64,000 nucleotides of DNA from Parasponia andersonii (taxonomy: Eukaryota > Streptophyta > Magnoliopsida > Rosales > Cannabaceae): NCBI GenBank assembly GCA_002914805.1, contig JXTB01000285.1, positions 62,001 through 126,000 on the forward strand. The letters run 5' to 3'. This document shows positions 37,277 to 51,257 of the stretch, piece after piece. The notes beneath the pieces are model-generated. The model ran no database searches. It saw nothing but the letters and a program-made list of their open reading frames with translations, and was not told the DNA's origin. The translations under genes were made by a program, and so were the position numbers. How positions within the stretch are numbered: the stretch's first letter is position 1; each line of letters begins with the position of its first letter.

Positions 37277-38057
37277 AAGGATAATATCGAGAAAAAAAGA
37301 AAGAAAACCACCAACTTTAGTGTTTTATCGAAAAAAACCTACACCTTTTTATTTATATCAAATTAAACTTTCAATTTATATTTTTCTATTAAATAAGACC
37401 AGGCTCACACATTTAGTCAAAATCAAAACTCTAATTTATTGAGAAAAATAATTTTATCCTCTAAACTCATAAAATATATATTAAAACTAATAGATATTGA
37501 AACCAAAATATTTTAAGAAAAAATAATAATTATTAAAATAAAAAAGAGTTTCAACTATTCAAAGTAATTAAAAAAAAAGAATGATAAAAGTTAAAAAAAA
37601 TTCTCATTTTTCTTCTATCTTTCTTTCTTTCTTCTTTTTTTCAAGAGTTTAAAATATCATTCATTCTTTTTTTTTTAATCATTGTAAGTGATAGTAATAA
37701 TTATTGAAACTAAAATGAGTTTAAATTATTCAAAACAATTATGTTAAAAATAAAAATAATAATTTTTTTAATAATTATTATTTTTGCCTAAATTTTTATT
37801 TTTTAAAGAAAAAATAATAATTAATTTTAATATCTATTAGTTTTAATATATACTTTATGAGTTTAAAGGATAAAATTATCTTCTTTAATAAACTAAAGTT
37901 CCAATTTTAAGTAAGTGTATGGGCTAGGTTCTATTTGACGACAAACTATAAATTGAATGTTTTATTTGATATAAATGAAAATATTTGAGTTTTTTTTTTT
38001 TATAAAACACTAAAGGTGGTGGGGATTTTTTTTGATTGTATTATCTCTAAAAGTTTT
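37268..38057. mobile_element. Foldback element, long inverted repeats, possible 9-bp target duplication
   Basis: The arms (about 37,277-37,530 and 37,790-38,048) pair imperfectly for about 250 bp: ACTTTAGTGTTTTAT, ATTTATATCAAAT.AAAC and ACTCATAAA.TATATATTAA occur in both, inverted. The ends read AAGGATAAT and, reverse complemented, AGAGATAAT. Flanks AAAAATTGT and AAAAGTTTT agree at 7 of 9. Non-coding, perhaps Mutator-like. Confidence 0.65.
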
Positions 38058-41000
38058 GCTTTTCCATTTTCACAAACAATTTTTCTTATACCACGCAATA
38101 ATAACAACTAATATTTTTAGTATTACCTAAAAATAAATGTATATGAATAAATAAGAATAATTAAATTTGAAAGAGGGGAAAAAAACAGGTTCAAAAATGG
38201 ATTAGATTAGGCACGAGATGCTACATTATATTAAAAAGGGGGAATAATTAGGCACATGGCGAGTATGATTAGGTAAAAAAAAAAATTGAGTATGATTAGG
38301 CAAAAAAAAATAATAATACCGAAAACTGATATGGAAAAAAAAAAGAATATAAAAAAAATGTGCACATTATAACAGCGTCACTAGCATACTTTATTCTAGT
38401 GGTAGGAGGTAAACACTGTTTACATCATACTTAATTATTATTTTTTTATTTTTTATTTTTGCTTTAAGTGTAAGCTAGTGTATCCCCCTTCCCAAAGACG
38501 CACTACGCATTAAGGTCCCGTCCATGGTTCTATGTACTTATCCTCGGGTTGGGAATATGTACCTACTAGATGCATGTTCTAATAAAACCAAAGCTGAAAA
38601 TGAACTAACTTGTAATAAACACATTTGTTGACATAATTCATAAAAAGAAATGAAAGAATTCAAACTTACCTGTCTAAGAAAATAAGTCTAACTTAACTAA
38701 CGTATGGCATCTTTTCAATCCTTGGACAGCCTCAAGTTTGATTGCTTTTATGTACTTTATAGGAGAGCTATTTCCGAAAGTAAGGTATATAAGTTGTATA
38801 GAGAATATATATATATATATTTGTCCTTGTCCTTTTATCCCAACTAGTGGCTTCAATATGGTTGATAACTTGACTGTTGATCATATTTGCTTTCTGAGTT
38901 GATAAATGACAGTATTTCACAAGAAAAAAAAAAGTTTACGACAAGAAAAAAAGTTCATATTTTTTAAATCTTTTAGTTTTAAAAAGTTACTAAAAATAGA
39001 ATGTGGTCCGTTTGGCGTGTGACCATTTATTTTTATTAATTATTATTTTGAAAAATAAGTAATTTTGTTTTATAGAAATATATTATCAAGGGAGAATATA
39101 ATAATTTGTAATAATTTTGAAAGGGTTCATATATTTTAATGTTTATTTAAAGAGGAAATAATTCCATTTTGAAAAATGAAATAATATTTTCCTGAAAAAA
39201 ATAAATAATGGAATTTTTTTTTTTTCAAAATATTTCATTTTAGAAATATCTTTAGGGAAACAGGATGAGAAAAGAGGCAACTAAGTGGGCCCACGACTCA
39301 ACAAATGAGCTCAAACCTCGTGAAACAAGTTTTTGATCCTATAGGTCATTCTCTTTCTATTCTTTTCTTGTTATTAAAAATGAACTGTGGAGAGGATCTC
39401 TTTCTTAAAGATTGAGGTTTATACTACCTCAAAATTAATTTGTTCGAAAGCAATGAAAATGCTTAGGATTCTATATAATGTTTTTGGAAAACTACCAGAA
39501 ATAAGCACTTTATGAAACATTTCTCTAGTAAATGTTCCGCAGGTAAGGTATATTCTTTTGCAATACTTAATAGTTGCTATATATTCACGTGATTTCCACA
39601 ACATTCAAAGATATCGTACTTTCAAGTATTGCTTAATAGAATAGGTAACGTTATTGAACATTGCTTATATTTTTTTTTAGTAGTGAAAGAGTGACAATAT
39701 TACTAGATAGTTTATGCACCACTATATTTGCCACATTTTTGTATGGGTCATTATCATCCTTGTATATGGAGGTTCGGAATTATGAATTCAAACATAACAC
39801 AGTAATCATTATTTTTAGGAGTACAAAAATTATTTTGAATTCTATCCATTTTATTTTTTGAAAAAGTGAATTCTATCCTTTTGTTTTTACTAAAAATATC
39901 AGCATAGAAGATATATATGTGTACATGCAAATAATTAGTGAACCTTTCTTCTATATTAGTATATTACAAACACATACTATATAAATACAGGTTAACTGCA
40001 AAAAAAAAAAAAACTGAATTATGATTTTTTTTTGTAACTTTAACCCTCTATTTTGTCTTATATAAAATTATATCTCCATATTAATAGTTTCTAAAAATTT
40101 GAACCTTCCGTTTATGAAATGACTGATTTTTTTCTTCATTAAACACTTAATCTGAAATGAGGTTAACATATTCTGGTTACACACAATTTAAATCTTATTA
40201 AAAATACCCTAAAATAGTAGAATAAATTGGTCCAATTTGGCTCGGAGGGTACAATTTTTTTTTTTTGGGTATATAAACTAAATTTGGTATATAAATAGAT
40301 ATACTAAATATAAAAATAAATATACTCATCTACTTAGTTATAAATGAGCATTTACTAAAAAGAAGTGCAACAAAAGGAAACCCACTCTAATTTCTTTACT
40401 AAAAGGAAGTTATAACAAAAGGAAACCCAATCTATTCTCTCAATTTTTTTTTTGGTGGTAATTGAGGATCATTCAAAAGATAAAGAAGCAACAAGCCAAA
40501 CTACAAGAGGGAAAAGAAAGGAAAAAATCCAACTCCAACAATATGTGGGAGGAAAGAAAGAAAGCCCAAGAAAGAGAGGGAATATGAAAAAGGGAGATGG
40601 GAGAGTTAATCTTTACGTTGTTTAGTAAAAAGAAAGGAGAACAAGATAGATGAATAATATATTTGTAGGTTATTATATTATCAATGTCATCATTTAAAAA
40701 AAAATTAAAATGAGCATATGTATCATTTCTACGTTAAAAAAAAAGTAGTATCCCCCTGTTAATGAGAAGATTCAAAATGGTGGGCTAGAAGGGATAACTC
40801 ATTCTTCTATCTCCCCTCCCCCTTCATCCATTTAGGGGTCTTAGTTTCATGTTACCAATTGGCAATAAAAACATTATTTGAATCGATGTGTCATAACACT
40901 TATAAACAATATAATTGTTTATTTATTTGGTTTTGTTACTTAATTTTTCCTGTATTGAAATAAATTGGCTCATTAGTCTAATGTTTTTCATATTTTTAGA

Positions 41001-41289
41001 AGAAATTCATTAAATCTTTTTTAATGAAAAAGTTATTTAACATTTTTATATATTTTGAGAAGAAATACTTAGTCAATTAGAAATAATTAGTCAATTTTAT
41101 ATTAAGCGTGTCGACTAAACGTATAGATTTTGAGTCGTATTATTCAAATTATGGATTCTACTTTGAGCCCTCTTAAGAGACAAAAGATTTTATTTTTCCC
41201 CGCCACTCCTCTGCATCCTCCCACCCACAAATCCCTCGTACCAAACAAGAAGAAATTATCTGAAAAAGACTAAGCGCCAACGTACACTA
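38058..41289. other. AT-rich intergenic, no gene seen
   Basis: Contains a TA microsatellite near 38,806-38,820. Near 40,345-40,430 there are two copies of a roughly 50-base direct repeat around ACAAAAGGAAACCCA. No convincing coding signal on either strand. Confidence 0.5.
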
Positions 41290-41590
41290 GGTAGCCAAGT
41301 AAAAAATGAAGGATTGATGCGGAGGAAAAACAAACTCGAAGTGTGTAGGGAAGTAAGATCGTTTCTTAAGAGCCCATTGAGCCAAAAGATGGGCCGAAGT
41401 TTTCAACGAGCGTGGAGCCCAATTGAAAGAGCACCAAGCAAATGTGTCGGGTGTCAACTACCACGAGGCTAATATCGTCATATAAGACCAAAGGAACGTT
41501 CCCAGGAATCGAGCAGGAGCCCTTTAATGCCAAAATGACCAACAAACAAACAATCGAGCAGGCCCTCACTGTTGCTGCCTGGTCAAAATG
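41290..41590 (-). mobile_element. LINE-type RNase H remnant
   Basis: One minus-strand frame gives CSFNWAPRSLKTSAHLLAQW and then ALKKRSYF, like the C-terminal end of RVT_3-type RNase H domains of plant LINEs (PRS.N..AH.LA.WA). Another frame just upstream gives FGIKGLLLDSWERSFGLI, like the central strand with its Asp. So there is at least one frameshift between them. The flanks show no more of the element. The match is by pattern only. Confidence 0.45.
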
Positions 41591-42098
41591 CAGATAATAA
41601 TTTCCTATAAAAGCACAGCAGAAAAAGGAGAAGGGAAAAAAAAAAAAAAAACAATCAACTTGACATTCTCTATAAATTAATGCTAGCGGGATTACTATTT
41701 GGAAATTTCATGAGCATTTTGGTGGAATTATGCTCTGCTCCGGACTTTTGTAGCTCTGCCTTTTTTGGGCCGTCCATAGGAGTGGTAGATCCAATTCATG
41801 TTCCATTGATTATTAGGTACTTACTCATTTTTTCGTCTCCATTTTTTCATGTTAGAGCTTTATTTAGATACATTTTATTGAGGCATATTTGGTGTTTAGG
41901 ATCTTTTATTTCTTTCCAGTTGTATAGTTCTTTATTATTGTAATTTATTACGTTTACAATAACTAAAGTATTTTTGGGATGTGGTTGTTCTCTAATTTCT
42001 CTCATTTATTTTTTTTTTCCCAAAAAAAATGGAAGTAAAAGAGAAAAAGTAGTAAAATTATCTTATATATATATATGTATATTTACAAAACCCATGTA
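41591..42098. other. Intergenic, no gene seen
   Basis: An open frame of 87 codons lies at 41,680-41,943 (+), but its composition is hydrophobic and random-looking. I see no family resemblance. Confidence 0.45.
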
Positions 42099-42478
42099 TT
42101 TTAAGAAACATAGAAAAATCGATTTGGGTTTGATTTTTTTTTTTGTTTAATTACAAAAGGCCTTATTTTAGTAAACGATGGATTTAAATTTAAAATAAAT
42201 TTAAAAATTGCTTAAATTAGTTTCCAAACTATATTTTAATTTTTTAAATGATATCATAAGTGATAAAATAAAATCTAAAGAATAATTTTTGTATCCAAAC
42301 ACAAGGTAAAACTATAAAATAAATCTAAGTCTACTATTACTAAGGGTAATTTTATCATTTTTTTATTAATTTTACTAATTTAGTTGACAAGAGAATATTA
42401 GATTTCAAAACTAAGTCAAATTATAAGGTTTTTTTGTAATAAAAAAATACAATGAGATTTTTTCCATATTTCTTAAAA
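42099..42478. mobile_element. Small foldback element / MITE
   Basis: The left end TTTTAAGAAACATAGAAAAA and the right end, reverse complemented TTTTAAGAAATATGGAAAAA, continue to match through ATTACAAAA..CCTTAT for about 75 bp. No coding capacity. Confidence 0.6.
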
Positions 42479-42637
42479 CAAACGTTCCATTAAAAAAAGT
42501 CAAAATTCAAGGTCATTTTGTTTTCGCATATTAAAATCTTTATCTTCAGCTTTTTATCATCCTTTCAAATAAAATAGAGGAGATTATGCGCAGGACGACA
42601 TTTAAGCAAAAAATTTGTTTTCTGCGATATACAGAAA

Positions 42638-42638
42638 N
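42638..42638. other. Single N
   Basis: Isolated ambiguous base. Unlike the one at 34,395, the flanks do not repeat each other end to end. A partial repeat of about 115-bp period (CATTCTTATTA.GTTTT) lies just downstream, at about 42,685 and 42,800. Confidence 0.7.
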
Positions 42639-43079
42639 GATTCTTACTTTTTTACATTATTTCGTTGAACTTTTTTGTTTCCTTGACATTCTTATTAAGT
42701 TTTAATTACTAAATATTTTTAAAAAATATAGCACAAAATTTAATTTTATTAAACTTTATTTTTTTCATTAAATTTTATGAAATAATTACTTCTATTTTCA
42801 TTCTTATTAATTTTGTAGTAACTAAATATTTGAAAAAGAAAACTTAGAGCACAAAATTTAAGGAAATAAATTCTATTAATAACATAATGTATAGGTTTTT
42901 GAATGTGATAAATAATATAATATTCAACAGGTTATTTTGATACTTGAATTTTGATATGTACTTTGTTACGAGTGGATATGCTTGGTTATCAATGGTAATT
43001 TTGAAAATTATTAGAGTTAGGAATTTCGTTAGATAATGTCGGAAAAAATATGCGAAAAAATAGCAAATCAATGTAAGTA

Positions 43080-43417
43080 TCTTACAAGATTATTTGTGAT
43101 ATGCATGAAAATTGTAAATTAGACTCTAATCCCTAACTTCTAAGTATTTACTCAACATATTTAGATTTTTGGACGGACATACCTTTTTTTGATGGTTGAT
43201 ATTAGCTAACCTATAGTCTCACACTTTGATACTAACAGTATCCTATTCAATTACATAAAATAATTAAAAAATTATTAGAATTGGTGAGTTACTATAGGTA
43301 TCATGTGAGATTATTTATGATATCTGAAAAAATTTCTTTTAGAAAAAGAAAATTACCTTGAGCATCCTACCTAGTTACTTATGTTATCTGGTACAATTTA
43401 AAAAAAAAAAAAACTTT
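43080..43417 (+). repeat. Left part of a degenerate tandem-repeat array
   Basis: Carries the same words as 51,258-52,460 (for example GAGCATCCTACCTAGTTACT, then TATGTTATCTGG). It is the left remainder of an array split by the LTR element that starts at 43,418. Confidence 0.6.
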
Positions 43418-46400
43418 TGTTGAGAAATTAAGATTTCAATCTTACTTACTTTTATTTTGAAGATAACAAGCATTTGATTCAATACTAATGATTTAATTTG
43501 AATGCATAGTGAAATAACTTTAAGAGTTCTAACTCAAAATGATCAAGGAATCACGCTTGAAAATGGATACATATTAGACTTATTAGAATCAAGTTTGAAG
43601 ATGAACAATCAAGATACAAGACTATGCTTAGATAAAGTATATTTCATATTTAGTCTTGTATTTGATTTAGTTTATTACACATAAATTCTCTTTGCATTGG
43701 CTCATACTTTGAAAATTTTTTTTCAAACCATCTTGAGTTTAAAATAATTATTTTATTATAGAAATTTGAAAATATAAAATAATGATTTTGAATTAGCAAC
43801 ATATTCTTTAAAACGTGATTTCTCGAGTTTAAATAAGTTATCAATATATTTGAAATCATGATTATTTGATACAGGTTAAAAAGAGATTTTTCTATTTGTA
43901 AACTAGAATATGTTTTAGTACGAATACTTTATAAATTATTGTTAAATACTTTTGTGAAACTAAAACAAGTTTGTAATAGTCAAAATATTCTTTTCAAATT
44001 GATTTTTAATATTTTTAAAATATTTAAAATAAGTTTAAAAGTCAGATTTTGAAAAAAGTTAAAAGGTGTCAGAATTTGTAAAAATGCCAAAAAAACTGTC
44101 AAAATTAAAAATCATAGGTAGACCAAAAATGACCACTGGTAGACCATCCGGTAGACTGAAAATTTCATTTTTGACTGTTAGATTTCGACCGTTATAACCG
44201 CAATTCCAACAGCTAATTTTGGGAGTTTATCCGAAACTTGACCTATCAAACAACAACTTCAAAAACTATGTCAAATGGTCAGAAACGGTTAGTTTTTACT
44301 CAAACTTATAAATAAAAGTTATTTTAAGATTTGAAAAAGATTTTTCATGAACTTAAATTGTTATCTAACTACTTTCAAAGTACAAAAGTATATTTCTATA
44401 TTGAATTAACTTTCAAATTATATTGAGCTAATCTTAGAACATTCATTATGTATTGCTCTTAAATCTCCTAAGCCAAAATTATATTCGTTATTTTGTAAGG
44501 AGAGTTTACGAGTGTGTTCACTTTTATATTGAAAACTATTGAGTGTGAGGTGAGATTGACACTAAAATCATAAACAATCCTTATATAGATGAGGTTGCTA
44601 CCGGAATCTAAACAATTCGATTTAAGTGAGGTTGTCATTGGAAGTATAAAAAATTTGATTTAGGCGAGGTTACCACTGGTTTTAAATAACCCGAGTATAG
44701 ATGAGATTGTCATTAGAGTCTAAATAACTCGTGAGTTGATGAGATTGATACAATTATATAAATAATCTACGTAGGTGAGATTCTCACAAGAGTCAAAATA
44801 ATCTGAGATTAGGCGTGATAGAGCCGGAGTCAAAACTATTATTAAGGTTGGATGAGCCTAAGAAGAATTCATACCATTTGTATATGGGTTGGTCAAGCCT
44901 ACAATCTTACTCCAAATAGTAGAAACTCAAAACAAGTTGCCAAGAGCTGGGGACGTACGCAAATCATCATATTTTTCGAATCTTGTAAAAATTAAATTTG
45001 TATTTTCTCCATCCCTATATTCTTTATTTTATTACAAACTATTTGATTGTGTGTTTGATATTTAGTATGCCTAATTTACTTGGAATTATTGTTATAATTT
45101 TGGTATTATTGTTCATTTAGCCTTAAATTTTTAAAATAGCAATCTATAGTTTTATATAGTTGAAAAGTTTCTTAAAAAATTTTTAAATTCTAATTCTCCT
45201 CCCTTCTTGGGTGGTCAATCTTGAACTAACAATTGGTATCAGAGCTTGGAGCTCAATTTAAAGACATAACCGTCTTGAGATGGCATACCCAAACAATTTT
45301 CAAAATCTTTCAAATAAGGGATTATCAACTAGACCATAATTTTTTAATGGTATTGACTATTATATTTGAAAAATCAAAATGCTTAAATTTCTTAAATTTA
45401 TGGATGATGATTTGGCTATATATTCCTAGAAAAATTATTGATAGTAAACTTGTTGAAATGGAATTAGATAAATATAATGATTTTGACAAAATCATGTTTT
45501 CTAAGAATAGATGTACTTTGAATTATTTATTATGTAGTATAGATATAAATATTTATAATAGTGTACAAATAGCTACTAGTGCACATGAAATGTGAAAAAT
45601 GCTTGAATGTTCATATAAAGGCATAAGTCAAATTAAAGAAAGTAAAATTAGTATGCTTGTACATAATTATGAGTTATTTGAAATGAAAAATAATGAATCT
45701 ATTGTTCAAATGTTTATTAGATTTACTAATATCACTAATGATCTTCATGCTCTTGGAAAAACTTGTAACAATACTGAAATGGTAACAAAGGTTCTAAAAA
45801 CCTTAACAAAAGTATATCAAAAGGAGGTGATTGCAATTCAATAAGAGAAAAACGTCACAAATATTCCTCTAGAAGAACTTATCAAATTTATCATTTCTCG
45901 TGAGATCATGATGATCAAGAAAGAAAATCAAGACGGGAAAGAAGAAAAGGAAATAAAGGCCATATGTGTTAATAATAGAAACGATAAATTAAATGAAGAA
46001 GTTTAAGATGACAACATGTGCTTCATGGCAATTGAGGATGAGATAAAATCTCTTGACCCTAATGATAATAGTGATCATAGTAGTGACGATAATAGTGATT
46101 GTGACTTATCATATGAAAATTTATTGAGTGACTTTAATAATTTACACAAAAATTATGAAATTTTTTTAAGAATACTGCTATCGAGAAGAAATTATCTCTT
46201 TTATCAAAAAGACTTGAAAAATTTTAAAAAAAAAAAAAAGATATTGACACATAAGATATATATATATATATATATGTATCTTGAAAAATGAAAATGCTTC
46301 CTTAAAAGAAAAATTTTAGATTTAACTAACATTGTCCACGAGTTCACCAATGGAAAGAAAAATTTTGATCTAATACTTAGTAGACAAAGATATATTTTTG

Positions 46401-49400
46401 ATAAAAGAGATATAGGATACAAACCTTTCATAAAAAAAAAATATCTTAAAAATTATTTTGTCAAAACAATATCTAATGGTAACTCAAAATATGCATGTAC
46501 TTATTGTAAACAAAATAGACACACAAGCTTTTTATGCTCTATTAAGAAAAATATATATTTTGATATCAAACAAAAATAGGCACAAAAAAATTTAAAGACT
46601 AACCCCTAAGGACCCAAAGTTATGTGGGTACCAAAAAAAATCCATATTTGAACTTTTATTATAGGGAAAAGTAAGAAAGTGAGGGCTCCAAGAATAAAAC
46701 TGATGACTTCACTAAGTTCTTAACTTTCGTACAAAAATGATGGTAGATATTTTATTTTTAGATCAATACAAAAAGTAAAATCATTAACATAAGTAATATT
46801 GGTAACAATTTTATGTCTATCTTTGAAAATATCTTGCTAGAAATATAACATACTTAATTTTTATCAGCTATGTGATTAGGGTTATTGAATTTTTTTTAGC
46901 ATTTCAAATATTTAATTTGAAATTTTTGAACAAATGAGATTATATCTTTTGATCAAAAAAATATATATTATTTTTATTATTGTGAAAAAGATTCAAGTCA
47001 AAAAAATGTTTTTGCTTTAAAAGAAGATATTTATTGATTATGGCATATTAAATTTGGCTATGCTAATATAAGTATAATTTCAAAACTTTTCTAAAAGAAT
47101 CTTGTTATGGCTTATGTAGTTTAATTTTTTGAGATGACAAGATTGGTAAAGCATATCACTTTGGAAATTAAGTTAATTGTTTAAAAAAAATATTATGTTT
47201 TTGAGTTAGTTGATAATTTTTCAAAAAGATCTACATGATTTTCTTTATTGGTTTCAAAATAATATTGACTATGTCAAGTGCAAATGTTTTGCTAGAATAT
47301 TTTTTTGGTCAAAGTTGTCAACACTATTTGTGATGATTTAAACCGGATATTGATTAAACTTATTTTGAATAAAATACCATTATGAATTTTGAAATGACCA
47401 AAAATCCAATATTAGATATTTTTAGAATCGTTGGATACAAATACTTTATTTTCTTAAACATCAAAGCTAACTTTGAAAATTTTGTTTCCAAATTAAATGT
47501 TGGAACTTTTCCTAGTTACTATACTACTACTAATGCATAAAGAGAGTTTTTCAACAAAAGAACTAAGTAGTAGATGAATCTATACATATGATATTTGATG
47601 AAATTAATGATTCCTCTAATGAGAAAAGCATAGATAATATTGCTGTAAGTTTGGTATTAAGCTTGAATAATTGATGCTTAACGATAAATCAAAAGATGAT
47701 AATTAAGTCTAACCTTAACACAAATAAGATAAAGAGTTTTAGAAGGATAGAATCCTCATCAATCAATAAAGGAGATTCAACAAACCGAAATCTAGCTGGT
47801 CAACTGAAAAAGTGTTTAAAATTTCTCATCCTTTCTGCCAAAATCAGAAGACCAAAAATAAAATTTTAGTCGACCGATTCTTCGGATTTTTGCGCCTATT
47901 TAAGATTTTTACGAGTATCTTTTTTTAATTTCTTCAGGTTTTATTAGAATTTTTATTTATGAACTTAATTTTAATCAACATATTAATTGCTCATATGTGA
48001 CTTAAATAGATTGCATAATGCATAGTGCTTAAAATCTTATATTTGTGTAAATACTTGATAGTTTTTATATGAAAAATATCATGCATAATAAATTAAATTG
48101 ATTTATCTATATTGGTGATGTATTTGAACTCAAAATAACATATTGCTTGAATTTTATATTTATATTTTGTAACTTAGTCATTTTAAATATTTGCACATAA
48201 TTTTTTATCCTATAACTTTAGGAGAACATATTTTCGATGAATATCATATATAAAGTTCTCATTAGCTTTTAAGACATACTCTGTTATACTTTATCTTTTT
48301 TGTACATCTATCTCTTATATTTGTTTAAACTTAGATAATTTGTCATATTTATATTTGATACTTAGTATTAGTTGCTTATTCATATTTTTACTTTACATTT
48401 GTTAATTAGTATCAATCTTATCCTTTATGTTTATGCAACTTTTTAACAATATTAAAAGGGGGAGAAGAAAGTGCATTGATTTAAAACAATAGTAAATGTT
48501 TTTAAAAAATAATTGCTATCTATTAATAATTGGTATTCATAATTGATATATCTCATATATAATTGATCTTTTCTTACATTAGCTATTGATATTTTGATCA
48601 TGATTCATATATTGAGGGGGAGCATGTATATGACTTGCTTATGCTAGATTTGTTATTATCCTTTTTTTTTTTTTTTATGGAATATGATATACTCTCTACA
48701 ATTTGATGAAAATAAAAAAAAAAAAATTATTTCAATAATGTGCTTTAAATTTTTTGAATTTCTCATATGCTTTGTAATGATTATATTTGGAGAAATATAT
48801 TTTTAATATGTGAAATATCAAGATTTAAAGTTTCTATGATCTTGATTAGATGCAACTTTTCTACTTTGAATATGCTGTAGTTGTCATACTTATGATTAAT
48901 AGAAGAAGTTTTGCAAAAAAAAAAAAAAAAAAAAAAGAATGCTCATGTTTTCACTTTGGAATTCAATTTTTTGTTTGATAATTGTTATTCTTATTTTGAA
49001 GATTGTCCAATTCTAGATTCCTCCTCTTATCTCTTTATTACTTAATTTGTAATCTCTTTATTACTTAATTTGTAATTGCATTTTTCACATTAGGAGAAAA
49101 TTATTTATTTATTACTCTTTCATATATTTTTGTCATAAATTCAAATGGATAGAGTAATATAATGAGTTAATATATGATAGATTGATTTTTATGAGGTATA
49201 TAATTTGAAAATTATTTCTATCTTTTTAATAAAGTCGAAAGCGGGAGAACAATGATGATTTTGAATATGAGAGGAAAAAGATTTATTTATGAGTATGCAT
49301 ATTTTAAGGGTGGGAACTTTGTTTAGCATACATTATTTTTACTTTTTTTTTTTTCATAATATGCTTAAAATTCTTTATTGAGTTAAAAAGAGGAAGCAAG

Positions 49401-51257
49401 TCCCTTTAATTTGTCAAGCATATTTTGAAGTGGAGTTTAAAATATGGAAAAGATTAAGGTAGACTTGTCAAATTTTATAATTTCATATCCTTATTACATA
49501 TTTTCTTTTATCTCATAAATCAATATTTGTCATCACCAAAAAGGGAGAGATTGTTGAGAAATTAAAACTTAAATCTTACTCACTCTTATTTTGAAGAAAA
49601 CAAATATTTGATTTAATACTAATGATTTAACTTGAGTGTATAATGAAATAACTTTAAAAATTCTAACTCAAGATGATCAAGGAATCAAGCTTGAAGATAG
49701 ACAATCAATATATAAGATCATGCTTAGATAAGGTATATTTTATATTTAGTCTTATATTTGATTTAGTTTATTGCACATAAATTCTCTTTATATTGGCTCA
49801 TACTTTCAAAAAGAATTTTCAAACTATCTTAAGTTTGAAATAGTTATTTTATTATAGAAGTTTGAACATAGAAAATAATGATTTTGAATGGGCAAAATAT
49901 TCTTTAAAATATGATTTTTGAGTTTAAATAAGTTACAAATATATTTGAAATCATGATTATTTGACATAAACTAAAAAGATATTTTTCTATTTGCAAACTA
50001 GAATATATTTTAATATGAATGCTTTCTAAATTACTGTTAAATACTTTTATGAAACTAAAACAAGTTTATAATAGTAAAAATATTTTTTTCAAATTGATTT
50101 CCAATGTTTTTAATATTTAAAACAAATTCAAAGTTAGATTTTAAAAAATGTCAAAAATTGTCAAAATTTGCACAAATGTCAAAAAGTTGTCAAAAATTGA
50201 AAATCATAGATAGACCAAAAATGACTACCAGTAGACTAGAAATGACTACTGGTAGAACAAAAATTTCATTTTCGACCATTAGATTTTGATCGTTGTAACC
50301 GCACTTCTAATGACTAGTTTTGGGAGTCTCCCGAAAACTTGACCAATCTACCGAAGACTCTAGAAACTGTGTCAAACGGTCAGAAATGACCATTTTTCAC
50401 TCAAACTTATAAATAGAAGTTATTTTAAGACTTGAAATAGACTTTGGATGAACCAAAATTGTTATCCAACAACTTTTAAAGTAAAAAACCTATTTCTACA
50501 TTGAATTAACTTTCAAATCATATTGAGCCAATTTTAGAGTATTCATTGTGCATTGCTATCAAATTTCTTAAGACAAAACTGTATTCATTATTTTGAGAGG
50601 AAATTTTGTGAGTGTGTTCACTCTTATATTAAAAAACTATTGAGTGTGAGGTGAGGTTGGTACCAAAATCATAAACAATCCGTGTATAGGTGAGGCTGCC
50701 ACTAGAGTCTAAACAACCCGATTTAGGTAAGGTTACCACTAGAGTCTAAATAACTCGAGTGTAGCTTAGGTCGTCACTAGAGTCTAAACAACTCGTAAGT
50801 TGGTGAGATTGACACCATTGTATAAATAATCCATATAGATAAGGTTATCACCCGAGTCAAAACATTCTGAGATTAGGCATGATAGAGTCGGAGTCAAGAC
50901 TATTGTAAAGGTTGGATGAGGTTAAGATAATTCACACTGTTTGTAGAAGGATCAGTCAAGCCCACAATCTTGATCCGAATAGTGGAAGCTCAAAGCAAGT
51001 TACCAAGAGTTTTGTAAAAATTGAGTTCGTATTTTCTCTATCGTTACACTCTTTACTTATTGTAAACTATTTAATTGTGTGTTTGATATTTAGTTTTCTT
51101 AATTTACTTGGTATTATTGTTATACATTTGGTATTATTATTTATTTAGCCCCAAAGTTTCAAAATAGTAGTTTATAGTTTTATATAGTTAAAAAGTTTCT
51201 TAAAAAGTTTTAAAATCCAATTCACCCCCCCATTGGGTAGTCAATCTCGGGCTAACA
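43418..51257 (+). mobile_element. Broken Ty1/copia element with long LTRs (SIRE/Maximus-like)
   Basis: 5' LTR 43,418-45,231 (1,814 bp) and 3' LTR 49,552-51,257 (1,706 bp), both TGTTGA...CTAACA. Primer site TGGTATCAGAGC (45,234-45,245, initiator-Met tRNA); purine tract 49,538-49,550. Inside: gag (about 45,300-46,450), a zinc-knuckle region (about 46,495-46,560), then pre-integrase and integrase scraps (about 47,030-47,480); RT and RNase H are not recognisable. Gag and integrase words resemble SIRE/Maximus elements. It is thoroughly broken (well over ten places). The LTRs differ at roughly one base in eight to ten over the first 140 bp, by eye, which suggests several million years. Flanks ACTTT and AATTT agree at 4 of 5. 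Confidence 0.85.
44545..44840 (+). repeat. 37-bp minisatellite inside the 5' LTR (about 8 units)
   Basis: Units of the form TAGGTGAGGTTGNCACNRGA followed by GTCTAAACAANCCG recur about eight times. The 3' LTR has about seven (50,645-50,905) and the solo LTR about three (61,425-61,525). Confidence 0.75.

Noticed and set aside
41680-41943. 87-codon open frame on the plus strand
   Set aside because: Hydrophobic, no family resemblance, no splice or promoter context.
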